Shown here piece after piece: positions 42,869 to 52,082 of a stretch of DNA of 64,000 nucleotides. This DNA comes from Chryseobacterium sp. MA9. GTDB lineage: Bacteria > Bacteroidota > Bacteroidia > Flavobacteriales > Weeksellaceae. The stretch is from assembly GCF_024399315.1 (NCBI RefSeq), contig NZ_CP075170.1, positions 3,348,001 to 3,412,000 on the forward strand, given 5' to 3'. Position numbers and translations under genes: made by a program. How positions within the stretch are numbered: position 1 is the stretch's first letter; every line of letters starts with the position of its first letter. Under the pieces are notes generated by a model, which was not told the origin of the DNA, did not search any database, and worked only from the letters and a program-made list of their open reading frames with translations.

Positions 42869-45316
42869 TTAATCTTTTATATAAATCCGTTTCACCCGAG
42901 GTGAAATGGAGGTTAATACTTCATAGGTTATCGTTTTGCAGTAGCCTGCGAATTCTTTTAAACTTGGTTTGGCGTTGAAAACTGTTACGGTATCGCCTTC
43001 TTTAACATTCGGGATATTATCTACATTAATCATCATCATGTCCATACAGATATTTCCCACAATTGGTGCCAGTGTCTTGCTGACCCCTACATTTCCTACC
43101 TGATTTCCTATCAGTCTCGGAATACCATCTGCATATCCTACAGGTATTGTCGCAATTCTGGTTAGATGGTCAGCTTTGTATTTTCTGCTGTAGCCTACAG
43201 ATTCACCGTTTTCAACCATTGATATCTGTGAAATTACAGTTTTAAAACTTACAACAGACTGCAGCTGCTTCTGAATTTCATTATCAGGAGATTCTCCAAG
43301 CATTCCGATACCGATTCTTACCATATCAAACTGATAATTGGTATAGCTTGTTATTCCGGATGAATTCAGGATATGGCGTATAGGAGAATATTCTAATTTT
43401 TGTATCAGGTAGCTGGAGTTCCTTTCAAAAACTTCGAGCTGATTCAAAGTAAATTCTTTTTCTTCAGGCATGTCAGAAGATGACAAATGGCTGAACATGC
43501 TCTGAACCTTCAGGTTTTTCTGGCTTAAAGTTTCGCTTAAATGATCCAGTTCAAAATCTTTAAAACCAAGACGGTGCATTCCGGTTTCCAGCTTGATATG
43601 AATCGGATATTTTTTATCATAACCTGATTTCTGAACGGCCTCATAGAATAATTCCAATACTCTGAAGCTATAGATTTCTGGCTCCAGATTATACTCTATA
43701 ATAGTCTGATAGCTATGCTGTTCAGGATTCATGACAATAATTGGAGTTGTGATTCCTTTTTTACGAAGTTCAACTCCTTCATCAACATAGGCCACACCCA
43801 GATAATCTATGTGATGGTGCTGAAGAAATTCTGATACTTCATAACTTCCCAATCCATATGCATTGGCTTTTACCATTGCCATCATTTTGGTTCCCGGCTC
43901 AAGCAGCGATTTATGATAGTTAATATTATGAAGAATGGCATTAAGGTTTACCTCCAATACTGTATCATGTTTTCTGAGTTCAAGAATGTCTTTAAGTCTT
44001 TCGATCTCAAATTTTCTTGCTCCTTTTAACAAGATAATCTGGTTTTCTATTTCAGTAAGATGCTTACTTTCAATTAACTCTTTAGTGTCAATGAAAGTAT
44101 ATGTTTTAGATTTAAATAATTCACTAAATTTTGATATATCATCACCAATTAAGAATACAGAATCAAAATGCTGTTCATTGACCAGCTCAGAAACTTCTTC
44201 ATATAATTCTTTTACATTGGTACTCACCCCAACGATGTCTGTTAAGACCAGCGATTTTTTAGATTTGTTATATTCATTCAAAAACTGCAGGGCAGTCTTC
44301 AAAGAATCAAGGTCAAGATTAAAAGAATCATTGATGACGATATTGCCCTTAATTCCTTCAATCGCTTCAAGCCTCATTTCAACGGCTTTTAAAAGGTTGA
44401 TTTTTTCAACGATCTTTTTATTTTCGACATTCAGTTCCTTAAGGACTGTGATAAGCGCCATAGCATTGGTTAATGTTGCTTCGTCTCTCTGATGTGCAGG
44501 AAAAGTAATTTCTTCACCAAAATAATCAACAATAATGTCGTCATCTTTGGAAATATTGCTTTTGATGAAAATCTGGTTCTCTTTTTTAAAGCCGTAAGAA
44601 ATTAATTTTTTATCTGAATAGGATTGTTTAATTTTTTTTTCGACCAAAGAATTGTCACCATTATAAATGATGACTTCAGAATTTTTAAAAAGTCTGATCT
44701 TTTCATCAATAAGCTCATCTTCGGAAGAAAAATTGGCAGCATGAGCTGTTCCAATGTGGGTAAGCAATCCGATTTGAGGATGGAACATGTTTTCAAGCTT
44801 TTCCATCTCATGCGGTTTTGAAATTCCCACTTCAAAGATACCGAGCTGATGAGAGCTGTTAATCTGAAGAAGAGATAGCGGAAGACCAATCTGAGAATTA
44901 AAACTTTTAGGACTTTTTACAGTAGGAAATTCATTCCAGAGACATTGATATAACCATTCTTTTAAAATAGTCTTACCATTACTTCCCGTGATTCCGATAG
45001 ATTGTAAATGAGAATTTTCGAAATGATACTTTGCCAGTTTTTGAAGAAACTCTACAGAATTTTCAACAATAATCCAGGTTATATTTTCAAATTCCGGAAA
45101 ATGATGTTCGGAAATAATGACATTAATACCCCTGTCTATGGCAGACTCTATAAATTTTTCACCGGAATTTTTATGGGTATTGATCGCGATAAAAGCAGTG
45201 TTTTTAGTAGAATAAATAATTCTGCTGTCATATGCTATATTTTTAATCATTAAATTTTCGTCTCCAATGATTTGTGCATTGGTGATCTCTGCAATGTGTT
45301 GTACTGTATAGTTCAT
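42869..45316 (-). CDS. Bifunctional MurF ligase / alanine racemase
   Basis: 815 residues fusing two enzymes. The first half (1-450) is a Mur ligase with ATP-binding GITGSNGKT and the MurF-type end. The second half (about 455-815) is a fold-III alanine racemase with the PLP lysine in MVKANAYGLGS, VGYADGIPR and the catalytic tyrosine region. MurF adds D-Ala-D-Ala to UDP-MurNAc-tripeptide while Alr makes the D-alanine, so the fusion couples supply and use. This fusion is a known Bacteroidota trait. It is transcribed with the patatin gene. Confidence 0.95.
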   Translation of the reverse strand: MNYTVQHIAEITNAQIIGDENLMIKNIAYDSRIIYSTKNTAFIAINTHKNSGEKFIESAIDRGINVIISEHHFPEFENITWIIVENSVEFLQKLAKYHFENSHLQSIGITGSNGKTILKEWLYQCLWNEFPTVKSPKSFNSQIGLPLSLLQINSSHQLGIFEVGISKPHEMEKLENMFHPQIGLLTHIGTAHAANFSSEDELIDEKIRLFKNSEVIIYNGDNSLVEKKIKQSYSDKKLISYGFKKENQIFIKSNISKDDDIIVDYFGEEITFPAHQRDEATLTNAMALITVLKELNVENKKIVEKINLLKAVEMRLEAIEGIKGNIVINDSFNLDLDSLKTALQFLNEYNKSKKSLVLTDIVGVSTNVKELYEEVSELVNEQHFDSVFLIGDDISKFSELFKSKTYTFIDTKELIESKHLTEIENQIILLKGARKFEIERLKDILELRKHDTVLEVNLNAILHNINYHKSLLEPGTKMMAMVKANAYGLGSYEVSEFLQHHHIDYLGVAYVDEGVELRKKGITTPIIVMNPEQHSYQTIIEYNLEPEIYSFRVLELFYEAVQKSGYDKKYPIHIKLETGMHRLGFKDFELDHLSETLSQKNLKVQSMFSHLSSSDMPEEKEFTLNQLEVFERNSSYLIQKLEYSPIRHILNSSGITSYTNYQFDMVRIGIGMLGESPDNEIQKQLQSVVSFKTVISQISMVENGESVGYSRKYKADHLTRIATIPVGYADGIPRLIGNQVGNVGVSKTLAPIVGNICMDMMMINVDNIPNVKEGDTVTVFNAKPSLKEFAGYCKTITYEVLTSISPRVKRIYIKD

Positions 45317-45465
45317 TGGTGCCCTTTCTGCTTTATTTTTTTGAACGAAACAGCAAGAAAGTAAGAAACCGATTATTTATACTGATTTCTTTTTCCAGAT
45401 TTTATCCTATTGCTTTTCCGTTTTTATTTTTACTGAGTGAATATATTAATGGGGTATTCAATCCC

Positions 45466-46053
45466 TTATTTTCTTTTTAAAAGTACTTCGTCAATAAATA
45501 CACGGCGGCTTACTGCCTCATAGCTTTCAGTCTCTCCCAATTCTACCAGATTATCTCCCTGAGAAGTTCTCATAGAATAGTTGGCGAGATTACCAGTTCT
45601 CTTACAAATAGCATGCACTTTTGTGACATACTCAGCAGTGGCCATCAAATTGGGCATTGGCCCGAACGGACGGCCCAAAAAATCCATATCCAATCCTGCA
45701 ATTACCACTCTGATCCCGCTATTGGCAAGCTGGTTGGCAACATCAACAATACTTTCATCAAAAAACTGAGCTTCATCAATGGCTACTACATCACAATTGG
45801 AAGCCAACAGAAGAATTTCATTAGGATTTTCTACTGCTGTACTACGGATTTTATTCTGATTATGAGATACTACATCCTCTTCAGAATACCGTACATCCAT
45901 TTTTGGTTTAAAAATTTCCACATTCTGTCCTGCCATTTCCGCTCTTCGCAATCTGCGGATCAGTTCCTCGGTTTTACCGGAAAACATAGAGCCACAAATC
46001 ACTTCCATCCAACCACTTTGTTTGGAATGATTAATTGTATTTTCTAAAAACAT
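45466..46053 (-). CDS. tdk: Thymidine kinase
   Basis: 195 residues of type II thymidine kinase: GSMFSGKTEELIRRLRR P-loop at about 22, then VVAIDEAQFFDES (Walker B) and the lasso loop GLDMDFLGRPFGPMPNLMATAEYV. Zinc-site cysteine AICKRTGNLANYSMR is present; other cysteines are reduced. It salvages thymidine to dTMP. A -7 box TACTTTTG (minus, 46083-46090) lies 30 bp upstream in the short divergent gap. Confidence 0.95.
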   Translation of the reverse strand: MFLENTINHSKQSGWMEVICGSMFSGKTEELIRRLRRAEMAGQNVEIFKPKMDVRYSEEDVVSHNQNKIRSTAVENPNEILLLASNCDVVAIDEAQFFDESIVDVANQLANSGIRVVIAGLDMDFLGRPFGPMPNLMATAEYVTKVHAICKRTGNLANYSMRTSQGDNLVELGETESYEAVSRRVFIDEVLLKRK

Positions 46054-46114
46054 TTGTTAAATTAGCCGTATATTTTTAACATCAAAAGTAAGCAATTTTA
46101 ATAAGAATCTTATT

Positions 46115-47602
46115 ATGCAGAATATCCAAGATTTAAAGGAAAAGATTTTTTTTGAATCCATGAATATCATTGATAATCTGGACAAAATAAACAACGTAGA
46201 CGAATTACTTTCCAAGCAAGATCTTGTAGATGAGCTTGCTAACAGGATTTCTTTTTTGAAACTGCTGGAAAAGAATATTGAATATTTCGTTACAGATCCT
46301 CCGGGACAGCACGCGGACAATCAGTATGTCTCTTTTGCATCCGGAGAAACAGAACATTATGATAAGGGAAATGAGGTGACAGAAGAGGAAGCTATCTTTA
46401 ATAATGAGCTGAACGAAATTGATGAGAATGAAATTTTCTCAACCGGATCTGAAGAAGAGGAAGCCGTTTTCAATAACCAGCTGAATGAAATTGTTGAAAA
46501 TGAATTCCATGAAAATATTGTAAGCTTTGCAGAAGAGAGTTACGAAGAAAAAACACCGGAAAGCATTCAGGAACAAACCTCTGATCATGAAACCCTGGAA
46601 GAAGAAGCGGTTTTCAATAATCAATTGAACGAAATTGATGAAAATGAAATTTCAGAAGAGGAGAGAGCTGTTCTGAGCTTTGTAGATGAAGAAAAAATTC
46701 TTGCTGATTCTACACCGGATTCTGATGAAGATCTTAATGAAGACCTGTTTCACAATGAAGTGACGGAGGAAGAAGCCACTTTCAACAACCAGCTGAATGA
46801 AATAGATGACCAGGAGGAGGAAAATACTGAGCCGGAATCAAAAAAAGAAACCGATTTTGCCGGGGTAAATGATGCTAAAGTTCCTGTGACAGAAATTATT
46901 CCAAGTATTTTTGATACAGAAACTCTGGAAGATGAAATACTGATTGAAGAAAATGAAGAACAGTTTGTTGCTTCAAATATTTCTATTGAACAGGGAGAAC
47001 TGGCCACAGAAACGTCCAATGTAGAAAATATTCTGAATGAGATAAAAAATGATCATTCGGTAGAAGAGACGAAGGAGGAAAGCATCCTTGCTGAAGTCTA
47101 TGACAGAAGGAAAATCGTAGAATTCGATAAACCTGCTGCCGAAGAAACAGAAAAACATCCTTCTGATGAAAGTTTTGAAAACTTAGAAGAATATCATCAG
47201 GAGAAAAAAATAAAATTATCCAATATCAAGGGATTGAAGGCCGTTCAGTCACTTTTTGATGACGATCCTTTGGAAAGAGAATTTCCTAACGAAAAGGAGC
47301 CCGTACTTGAGAAAGAAGTTACCGGAAGTATTCTGAAGTCTAATATTCCTACTAATTTTATGGAAGCAGACAAGCAGAAACCGGAATTTAAGCTGGATTT
47401 GAATGACAGGATTGCTTTTTCAAAAATGCTCTTTGAAGGAAGTCAGACCGATCTGAATGATACAGTATTTCAGCTGAACCAGTTCAAAACACTGGAAGAA
47501 GCCAAAGAATATCTTAGTGATCTGTATTACGAAAGAAAATGGAATAAAGTGGATGAATATGCTCAGAGACTTTGGATATTGGTGGAAAATAAATTCTTAT
47601 AA
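46115..47602 (+). CDS. Acidic repeat protein of unknown function
   Basis: 495 residues, no signal peptide, very rich in Glu, Asp and Asn. Four near-identical repeats of about 20 residues, pattern EEEAxFNNQLNEIDENE, start near residues 87, 113, 162 and 215. The N-terminal 60 residues are helical (IQDLKEKIFFESMNIIDNLDKI). The C-terminal 100 are less acidic and ordered (DLNDRIAFSKMLFEGSQTDLND, ending in YERKWNKVDEYAQRLWILVENKFL). It is 2 bp before rsmI, so probably cotranscribed. I do not recognise the family; a scaffold or binding role is possible. Confidence 0.8.
   Translation: MQNIQDLKEKIFFESMNIIDNLDKINNVDELLSKQDLVDELANRISFLKLLEKNIEYFVTDPPGQHADNQYVSFASGETEHYDKGNEVTEEEAIFNNELNEIDENEIFSTGSEEEEAVFNNQLNEIVENEFHENIVSFAEESYEEKTPESIQEQTSDHETLEEEAVFNNQLNEIDENEISEEERAVLSFVDEEKILADSTPDSDEDLNEDLFHNEVTEEEATFNNQLNEIDDQEEENTEPESKKETDFAGVNDAKVPVTEIIPSIFDTETLEDEILIEENEEQFVASNISIEQGELATETSNVENILNEIKNDHSVEETKEESILAEVYDRRKIVEFDKPAAEETEKHPSDESFENLEEYHQEKKIKLSNIKGLKAVQSLFDDDPLEREFPNEKEPVLEKEVTGSILKSNIPTNFMEADKQKPEFKLDLNDRIAFSKMLFEGSQTDLNDTVFQLNQFKTLEEAKEYLSDLYYERKWNKVDEYAQRLWILVENKFL
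46373..46820 (+). repeat. Four in-frame repeats within the acidic protein gene
   Basis: The units encode EEEAIFNNELNEIDENE, EEEAVFNNQLNEIVENE, EEEAVFNNQLNEIDENE and EEEATFNNQLNEIDDQE, starting near 46373, 46451, 46598 and 46757. Spacers differ in length and sequence, so this is not a simple tandem repeat. Confidence 0.75.
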
Positions 47603-47604
47603 TT

Positions 47605-48279
47605 TTGAGCGGAATCTTATATTTTGTTCCCACACCTGTTGGGAATCTGGAAGATATGACTTTCAGGGCAGTAAATGTCCTTAAAGAAGTTGATTATATT
47701 TTATGTGAAGACACCAGAACTTCCGGAATACTTTTAAAACATTTTGAGATCTCAAAGCCTTTAAAATCTTATCATTTACACAATGAACACCAGGCAACTG
47801 AGAAAGTAATTACAGACCTTAAAAACGGTCAGAATATCGCTATTATTACCGATGCAGGAACACCCGGTATTTCTGATCCTGGATATTTACTGGCAAAGGC
47901 TGGAGCAGATAATAATATTGATATGATCTGCCTTCCCGGAGCAACTGCTCTTATTCCTGCACTTGTAGTTTCAGGACTGCCCAATAATGAATTTTTATTC
48001 GCAGGTTTTTTACCACAGAAAAAAGGAAGACAGACAAAGCTTAAACAGCTTGCTGAAGAAAAAAAGACCATCGTTCTTTACGAAAGTCCCCATAAAATCA
48101 ACACGACTCTGGAGCAGATCAAAGAATTTTTTGGAGAAGAAACCAAAGTAAGTCTGAGCCGTGAGATCTCTAAAAAATTTGAAGAAACTAAACGAGGAAC
48201 AATCAATGAATTAATTGAATTTTCCAAGAGTAAAACATTAAAAGGAGAGATCGTTCTTATTGTCAACAATTCTATTTAA
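47605..48279 (+). CDS. rsmI: 16S rRNA (cytidine1402-2'-O)-methyltransferase
   Basis: 224 residues of the tetrapyrrole methylase-like family: LYFVPTPVGNLEDMTFRAV, CEDTRTSGILLKHF, ITDAGTPGISDPGYLL and PGATALIPALVVSGLP. The start is TTG (47605); the next methionine would delete the SAM-site VPTPVGNL, so TTG is well supported. With RsmH it makes the dimethylated C1402 of 16S rRNA for decoding accuracy. It is separated by 6 bp from the WG-repeat gene. Confidence 0.94.
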   Translation: MSGILYFVPTPVGNLEDMTFRAVNVLKEVDYILCEDTRTSGILLKHFEISKPLKSYHLHNEHQATEKVITDLKNGQNIAIITDAGTPGISDPGYLLAKAGADNNIDMICLPGATALIPALVVSGLPNNEFLFAGFLPQKKGRQTKLKQLAEEKKTIVLYESPHKINTTLEQIKEFFGEETKVSLSREISKKFEETKRGTINELIEFSKSKTLKGEIVLIVNNSI

Positions 48280-48285
48280 TTTTTC

Positions 48286-49797
48286 TTGAAAAAATTAGTC
48301 TTTGTATTGTGTTCTGTAGTTTGTACAGCACAGACCAACCAATATATGAAAGTGATCCTGTCAAAAAAAACAGGAAAGGAAGTAAATTCCTATTCAGAGG
48401 GATACGGAACAGTTTACGATTCCGGGTCTAAAAAGCAGGGAATAGTAGACTCTTTAGGAACCGTTACCTTTGAATCACCTTACAGAGGAAGAATTTTACA
48501 TATTTTTAAAAACAGATTTATTCTTTATTCTGAAGACGGAAATAGGAGAAAATCAGCCATTATTGATGAAAAAGGGAAGGAATTCATTGCTTTGGATGAT
48601 CAGGAATTCAATACACCCTGGTGGAGCAAAGACCGTATTATTTCTTCAAAGCAGAATAAAGAAGCCGTCTATGACTATAATGGGAATGAAATTATTCCTT
48701 ATGCTGAAAAGATCCGTTTTTCGGGAAAGAACAGATTTTTTGTTTTAAAAGGTAAAAAATGGTTTCTGTATGACCTTAACGGAAAACAGCTCAGCAGCCG
48801 CGAATTTAAAGAAGATTACAACTTCGAAGATGGCAAAGCACTGATCATTAATGAAGAAAATGAGAGTGAAATCATTGGAAACAATGGGCAAACCCTGCAT
48901 AAATTTTCTAAAAAGGTGGTAGATATCAATGCATATCCTTATCTGATTACTAAAAATAAAAGTACAGGAAAATATGGTTTGATAGATGCAGAAGAAAATA
49001 CAATTGCAGAAGAAATATTTAATGATATCACACCGGAATACTTTGGAAGAAAGGAGTATATCTACCTTATAAAAAATGGTAAAGCAACTGTGTTCGATAA
49101 GAAAGACCAGAAGCTGTATCCCCAGAATTTTAAATATGTAAATCCTTTATTGAATAATTTCTTCAGTGTTTATAATGATAAAGTAAAAAAATCCGGAATT
49201 GTTGATCTGGAGGGGAATATCATTCTTCCTCAGGAGTATGATTTTATCAAAGATTTTACCATTTCCGGGAAAGATTTTATCTACCTTAAAAAAGGAAATG
49301 AAGAAAAATTCCTGGATAAGGATCTTAAAAATATTGTTGGAGAAGGAGTACAGATTTTAGGTTTTTATCCGGACAATCTTATTATTGGAAAACAGGATCG
49401 TTACTATAGTTTTTCTGTGAAGGATGGCTCAAAGGCAGAGTTGAAGAACATCAGTCAGATCAGAAATGAAGACGTTGAATATTTTAATCCGCTTAATCAG
49501 TATTCAAAACCTTTGGTATGTAAAAATACAGGCAATTTATATGGCATTCTGGATGGAAAAGGAACAGAAATTGTTCCCTTTATTTACGAAGATATCATCA
49601 CATTCGGGAATGCTGAAAACGAAATTGTAGTAAAAAAAGAAGGAAAATTCGGAGTTTTAAACTTCCAGAATGAACCTTTGAAAGAAATTATTTATGATAA
49701 ATATTTCTGGCAGAAAGAAGTACTGAAGCTGGATAGAAGCAAAAAGACAGACTTTATTTATTTCACAAGATTTAAAAATAATTCTGTTCAGCTTTAA
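48286..49797 (+). CDS. WG-repeat protein, exported
   Basis: 503 residues starting with TTG (48286), which gives a signal peptide (MKKLVFVLCSVVCTAQ). The chain consists of many WG/KWG-type beta repeats of about 40-60 residues, for example GKYGLIDAEENTIAEEIF, KKSGIVDLEGNIILPQEYDFI, NLYGILDGKGTEIVPFIYEDI and GKFGVLNFQNEPLKEIIYD. WG repeats form a propeller- or barrel-like surface for binding; no enzyme site is seen. It lies 6 bp after rsmI. Confidence 0.85.
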   Translation: MKKLVFVLCSVVCTAQTNQYMKVILSKKTGKEVNSYSEGYGTVYDSGSKKQGIVDSLGTVTFESPYRGRILHIFKNRFILYSEDGNRRKSAIIDEKGKEFIALDDQEFNTPWWSKDRIISSKQNKEAVYDYNGNEIIPYAEKIRFSGKNRFFVLKGKKWFLYDLNGKQLSSREFKEDYNFEDGKALIINEENESEIIGNNGQTLHKFSKKVVDINAYPYLITKNKSTGKYGLIDAEENTIAEEIFNDITPEYFGRKEYIYLIKNGKATVFDKKDQKLYPQNFKYVNPLLNNFFSVYNDKVKKSGIVDLEGNIILPQEYDFIKDFTISGKDFIYLKKGNEEKFLDKDLKNIVGEGVQILGFYPDNLIIGKQDRYYSFSVKDGSKAELKNISQIRNEDVEYFNPLNQYSKPLVCKNTGNLYGILDGKGTEIVPFIYEDIITFGNAENEIVVKKEGKFGVLNFQNEPLKEIIYDKYFWQKEVLKLDRSKKTDFIYFTRFKNNSVQL

Positions 49798-49849
49798 TAA
49801 AATCCAGATAATCATTAAAAAAATCCAGTATTTTAACAATTTAAATGGG

Positions 49850-49875
49850 TTGAATAACAATTTATAATATCTTTG
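49850..49875 (+). promoter_or_regulatory. Promoter of fabG
   Basis: -33 TTG (49850-49852) and -7 box TATCTTTG (49868-49875) with a short 15-bp spacer; predicted leader about 85 nt. Confidence 0.45.
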
Positions 49876-49967
49876 CAAACCGTTTAATTCCGGATAGGAA
49901 TTGTAGAAACTATAAGAGTCAGCTGTCACAAGCTGAATGAGTTAAAAGAAAATAATTGTCAATAGAT

Positions 49968-50711
49968 ATGAAAATATTAGAAGGAAAAGTAGCACTAATT
50001 ACCGGAGCTACAAGAGGAATCGGTAAAGGTATCGCTGAAATGTTTGCTCAGCAGGGAGCAAAAGTAGCATTTACCTACGCGGGCTCTGTAGACAAAGCAA
50101 AAGAATTAGAAGCAGCTTTAAGTTCTGTAACCCAAATTAAGGGATATCAGTCTGACGCATCAGATTATGATGCTGCTCAGAAATTGGTGGAAGATGTAAT
50201 GGCAGAGTTCGGGCAGATTGATATTTTGATAAACAATGCAGGGATTACAAAAGATAACTTATTATTGAGAATGTCCAAAGAAGATTGGGATAAAGTAATC
50301 AAAGTAAACTTAGATTCAGTTTTTAACCTTACCAAAGCGGTAATCAAGCCGATGATGAAGGCCAGATCTGGATCTATCATCAATATGACTTCTGTAGTAG
50401 GTGTGAAAGGAAATGCCGGACAAGCCAACTATGCAGCTTCTAAAGCTGGGGTTATCGGGTTTACAAAATCTGTGGCACTGGAATTGGGATCAAGAAATAT
50501 CAGATGTAACGCTATCGCTCCAGGTTTCATTGAAACGGAAATGACTGCCGTTCTGGATGAGAAAACAGTTCAGGGATGGAGAGAAGAAATTCCAATGAAG
50601 AGAGGAGGACAGCCTGCAGATATCGCGAATGCATGTGTATTCCTGGGCAGCGAAATGTCAGCTTACATTACCGGACAAACGTTAAACGTTGACGGTGGAA
50701 TGTTAACTTAA
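49968..50711 (+). CDS. fabG: 3-oxoacyl-ACP reductase FabG
   Basis: 247 residues. TGATRGIGKGIAEMF, NNAGITKDNLLLRMS, MTSVVGVKGNAGQ (catalytic Ser) and YAASKAG (YxxxK) are the usual FabG signature, with the end GQTLNVDGGM. It reduces 3-ketoacyl-ACP with NADPH in type II fatty-acid synthesis. The start is ATG at 49968; a TTG four codons upstream is not needed. The next gene begins 3 bp after its stop, so the two are likely cotranscribed. Confidence 0.94.
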   Translation: MKILEGKVALITGATRGIGKGIAEMFAQQGAKVAFTYAGSVDKAKELEAALSSVTQIKGYQSDASDYDAAQKLVEDVMAEFGQIDILINNAGITKDNLLLRMSKEDWDKVIKVNLDSVFNLTKAVIKPMMKARSGSIINMTSVVGVKGNAGQANYAASKAGVIGFTKSVALELGSRNIRCNAIAPGFIETEMTAVLDEKTVQGWREEIPMKRGGQPADIANACVFLGSEMSAYITGQTLNVDGGMLT

Positions 50712-50714
50712 AAA

Positions 50715-52034
50715 ATGAAAAAAGTACAGAATATAGTATTATTCTTGTCGGTTTTAATAGGCATCGGTCTGGCATACATCAGTTTTTTTAATGTATATCA
50801 GACCGATGATTATTTCTGGTCCTATACGACCAGAAAATCAGGGTTGCTGCAAAGCTTTATAGATACCTATACAAACTGGGGCGGAAGGTATTTCGGATAT
50901 TCAATTAATATGTTTAATCCTGTCTTTTATGACAAAAATAATATTCTCCCGAAAATATATCCTGTCTTCTTAATGCTCTCCTTTATTGGAGTTTCAGCAT
51001 TAAACTTTAAAGAATATTTCAACTATTCTCTGAAAGAATCCCTCAAAAAAGGATTTCTTCTGTTTTTCTTTTATACCGTACTTCTTGTAAGCTTACCAGA
51101 GCATTACTTCTGGATTACAGGTTCCAATGTCTATTTCGTTCCTGTTATTTTATCCGGTATCTTACTGTATCTTTTCAAAAAATATCAGGATACAAAACGG
51201 AAAATGTGGTTTTACCTTTCGGTTTTGTTTATCATAATTCTGATGGGATCTAATGAAATTCTGGCATTGATTCTTGAAGGCCTTCTGTTAGTATCTTATT
51301 ATCAGAAACGCAATAAAGAAAGCTTGTTTTTGGTCCTGTTAGGAACCGTTTTTTTGCTTGCATGTTTTCTCGCACCAGGAAATTTCAACAGAATGGGAGA
51401 GGTGGAAAGAGGAATTGTAAAATGGCTGAAAAGAATTGCTCTTTTTGGTGCTGATACGGCCTATGTAGGATTAAAAGTTATTGCAGTAATTCCATTATTT
51501 ATAAAGGTTTTTGAAGAAGAACTTAAAAAGATTACCATTCAGATAACATTTAAAAAAGCCGTTTTATTTTGGTCTGTCTCCCTGATTCCTTTGTTATTTA
51601 CGAGCTATATTCTCACCTCTATTGCAAGACAGTTTGAAAGCATACTATTTTATTTTCTCGTGACTTTTTCACTGTTATTATATTTTAGATTTGAAAAAAT
51701 TAAAAAGTTCTGGTGGGTCTCTCTCCTCATTATTTTTCTTCCTGAACTTAAAATTTTCCCGGAAAAATATTATTATTTTAATATTGATTTTAATGGTGAA
51801 AATATAGTCATGGAGCTTCTGGACACAGATCTTAAGGAATATGAGAGAGAAATGGACAAAAGAATAAATGTCATTAGAAATTCTTCTCAAGACTCCGTTG
51901 TAGTAGATAAAATAAAAGAGGTTCCGAGAATTTTATATATAGACGAAATGGCTTCAGTAAAAGAAAAGGAAACCTATGTAAATGATCAGCTCCAAAAATA
52001 CTTTAATAAGAAATATATCAGAACAAAAGAATAA
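50715..52034 (+). CDS. Polytopic membrane protein, DUF6056-like
   Basis: 439 residues with about ten hydrophobic segments from residue 7 to 340, then a soluble charged C-terminal tail of about 85 residues. The opening YISFFNVYQTDDYFW, and NWGGRYFGYSINMF with the DD and GGRY motifs, are typical of the DUF6056 and related GT-C-like membrane proteins. Such proteins may be glycosyltransferases using lipid-linked sugars, with the acidic pair at the active site; the activity is not shown. The gene ends at a terminator and shares an operon with fabG. Confidence 0.75.
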   Translation: MKKVQNIVLFLSVLIGIGLAYISFFNVYQTDDYFWSYTTRKSGLLQSFIDTYTNWGGRYFGYSINMFNPVFYDKNNILPKIYPVFLMLSFIGVSALNFKEYFNYSLKESLKKGFLLFFFYTVLLVSLPEHYFWITGSNVYFVPVILSGILLYLFKKYQDTKRKMWFYLSVLFIIILMGSNEILALILEGLLLVSYYQKRNKESLFLVLLGTVFLLACFLAPGNFNRMGEVERGIVKWLKRIALFGADTAYVGLKVIAVIPLFIKVFEEELKKITIQITFKKAVLFWSVSLIPLLFTSYILTSIARQFESILFYFLVTFSLLLYFRFEKIKKFWWVSLLIIFLPELKIFPEKYYYFNIDFNGENIVMELLDTDLKEYEREMDKRINVIRNSSQDSVVVDKIKEVPRILYIDEMASVKEKETYVNDQLQKYFNKKYIRTKE

Positions 52035-52036
52035 AT

Positions 52037-52070
52037 AAAGGCTTTAGATAATAATTCTAAAGCCTTTTAT
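52037..52070. terminator. Bidirectional intrinsic terminator
   Basis: AAAGGCTTTAGA (52037-52048) and TCTAAAGCCTTT (52056-52067) form a perfect 12-bp stem, between the membrane-protein gene and convergent guaC. Confidence 0.85.
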
Positions 52071-52082
52071 TATGTTTTTATT

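Noticed and set aside
42890-42906. TTTCACC-CGA-GGTGAAA inverted repeat resembling parS
   Set aside because: It lies inside the 3' end of murF-alr coding for conserved residues, and its centre is not CACGTG, so it does not match parS.
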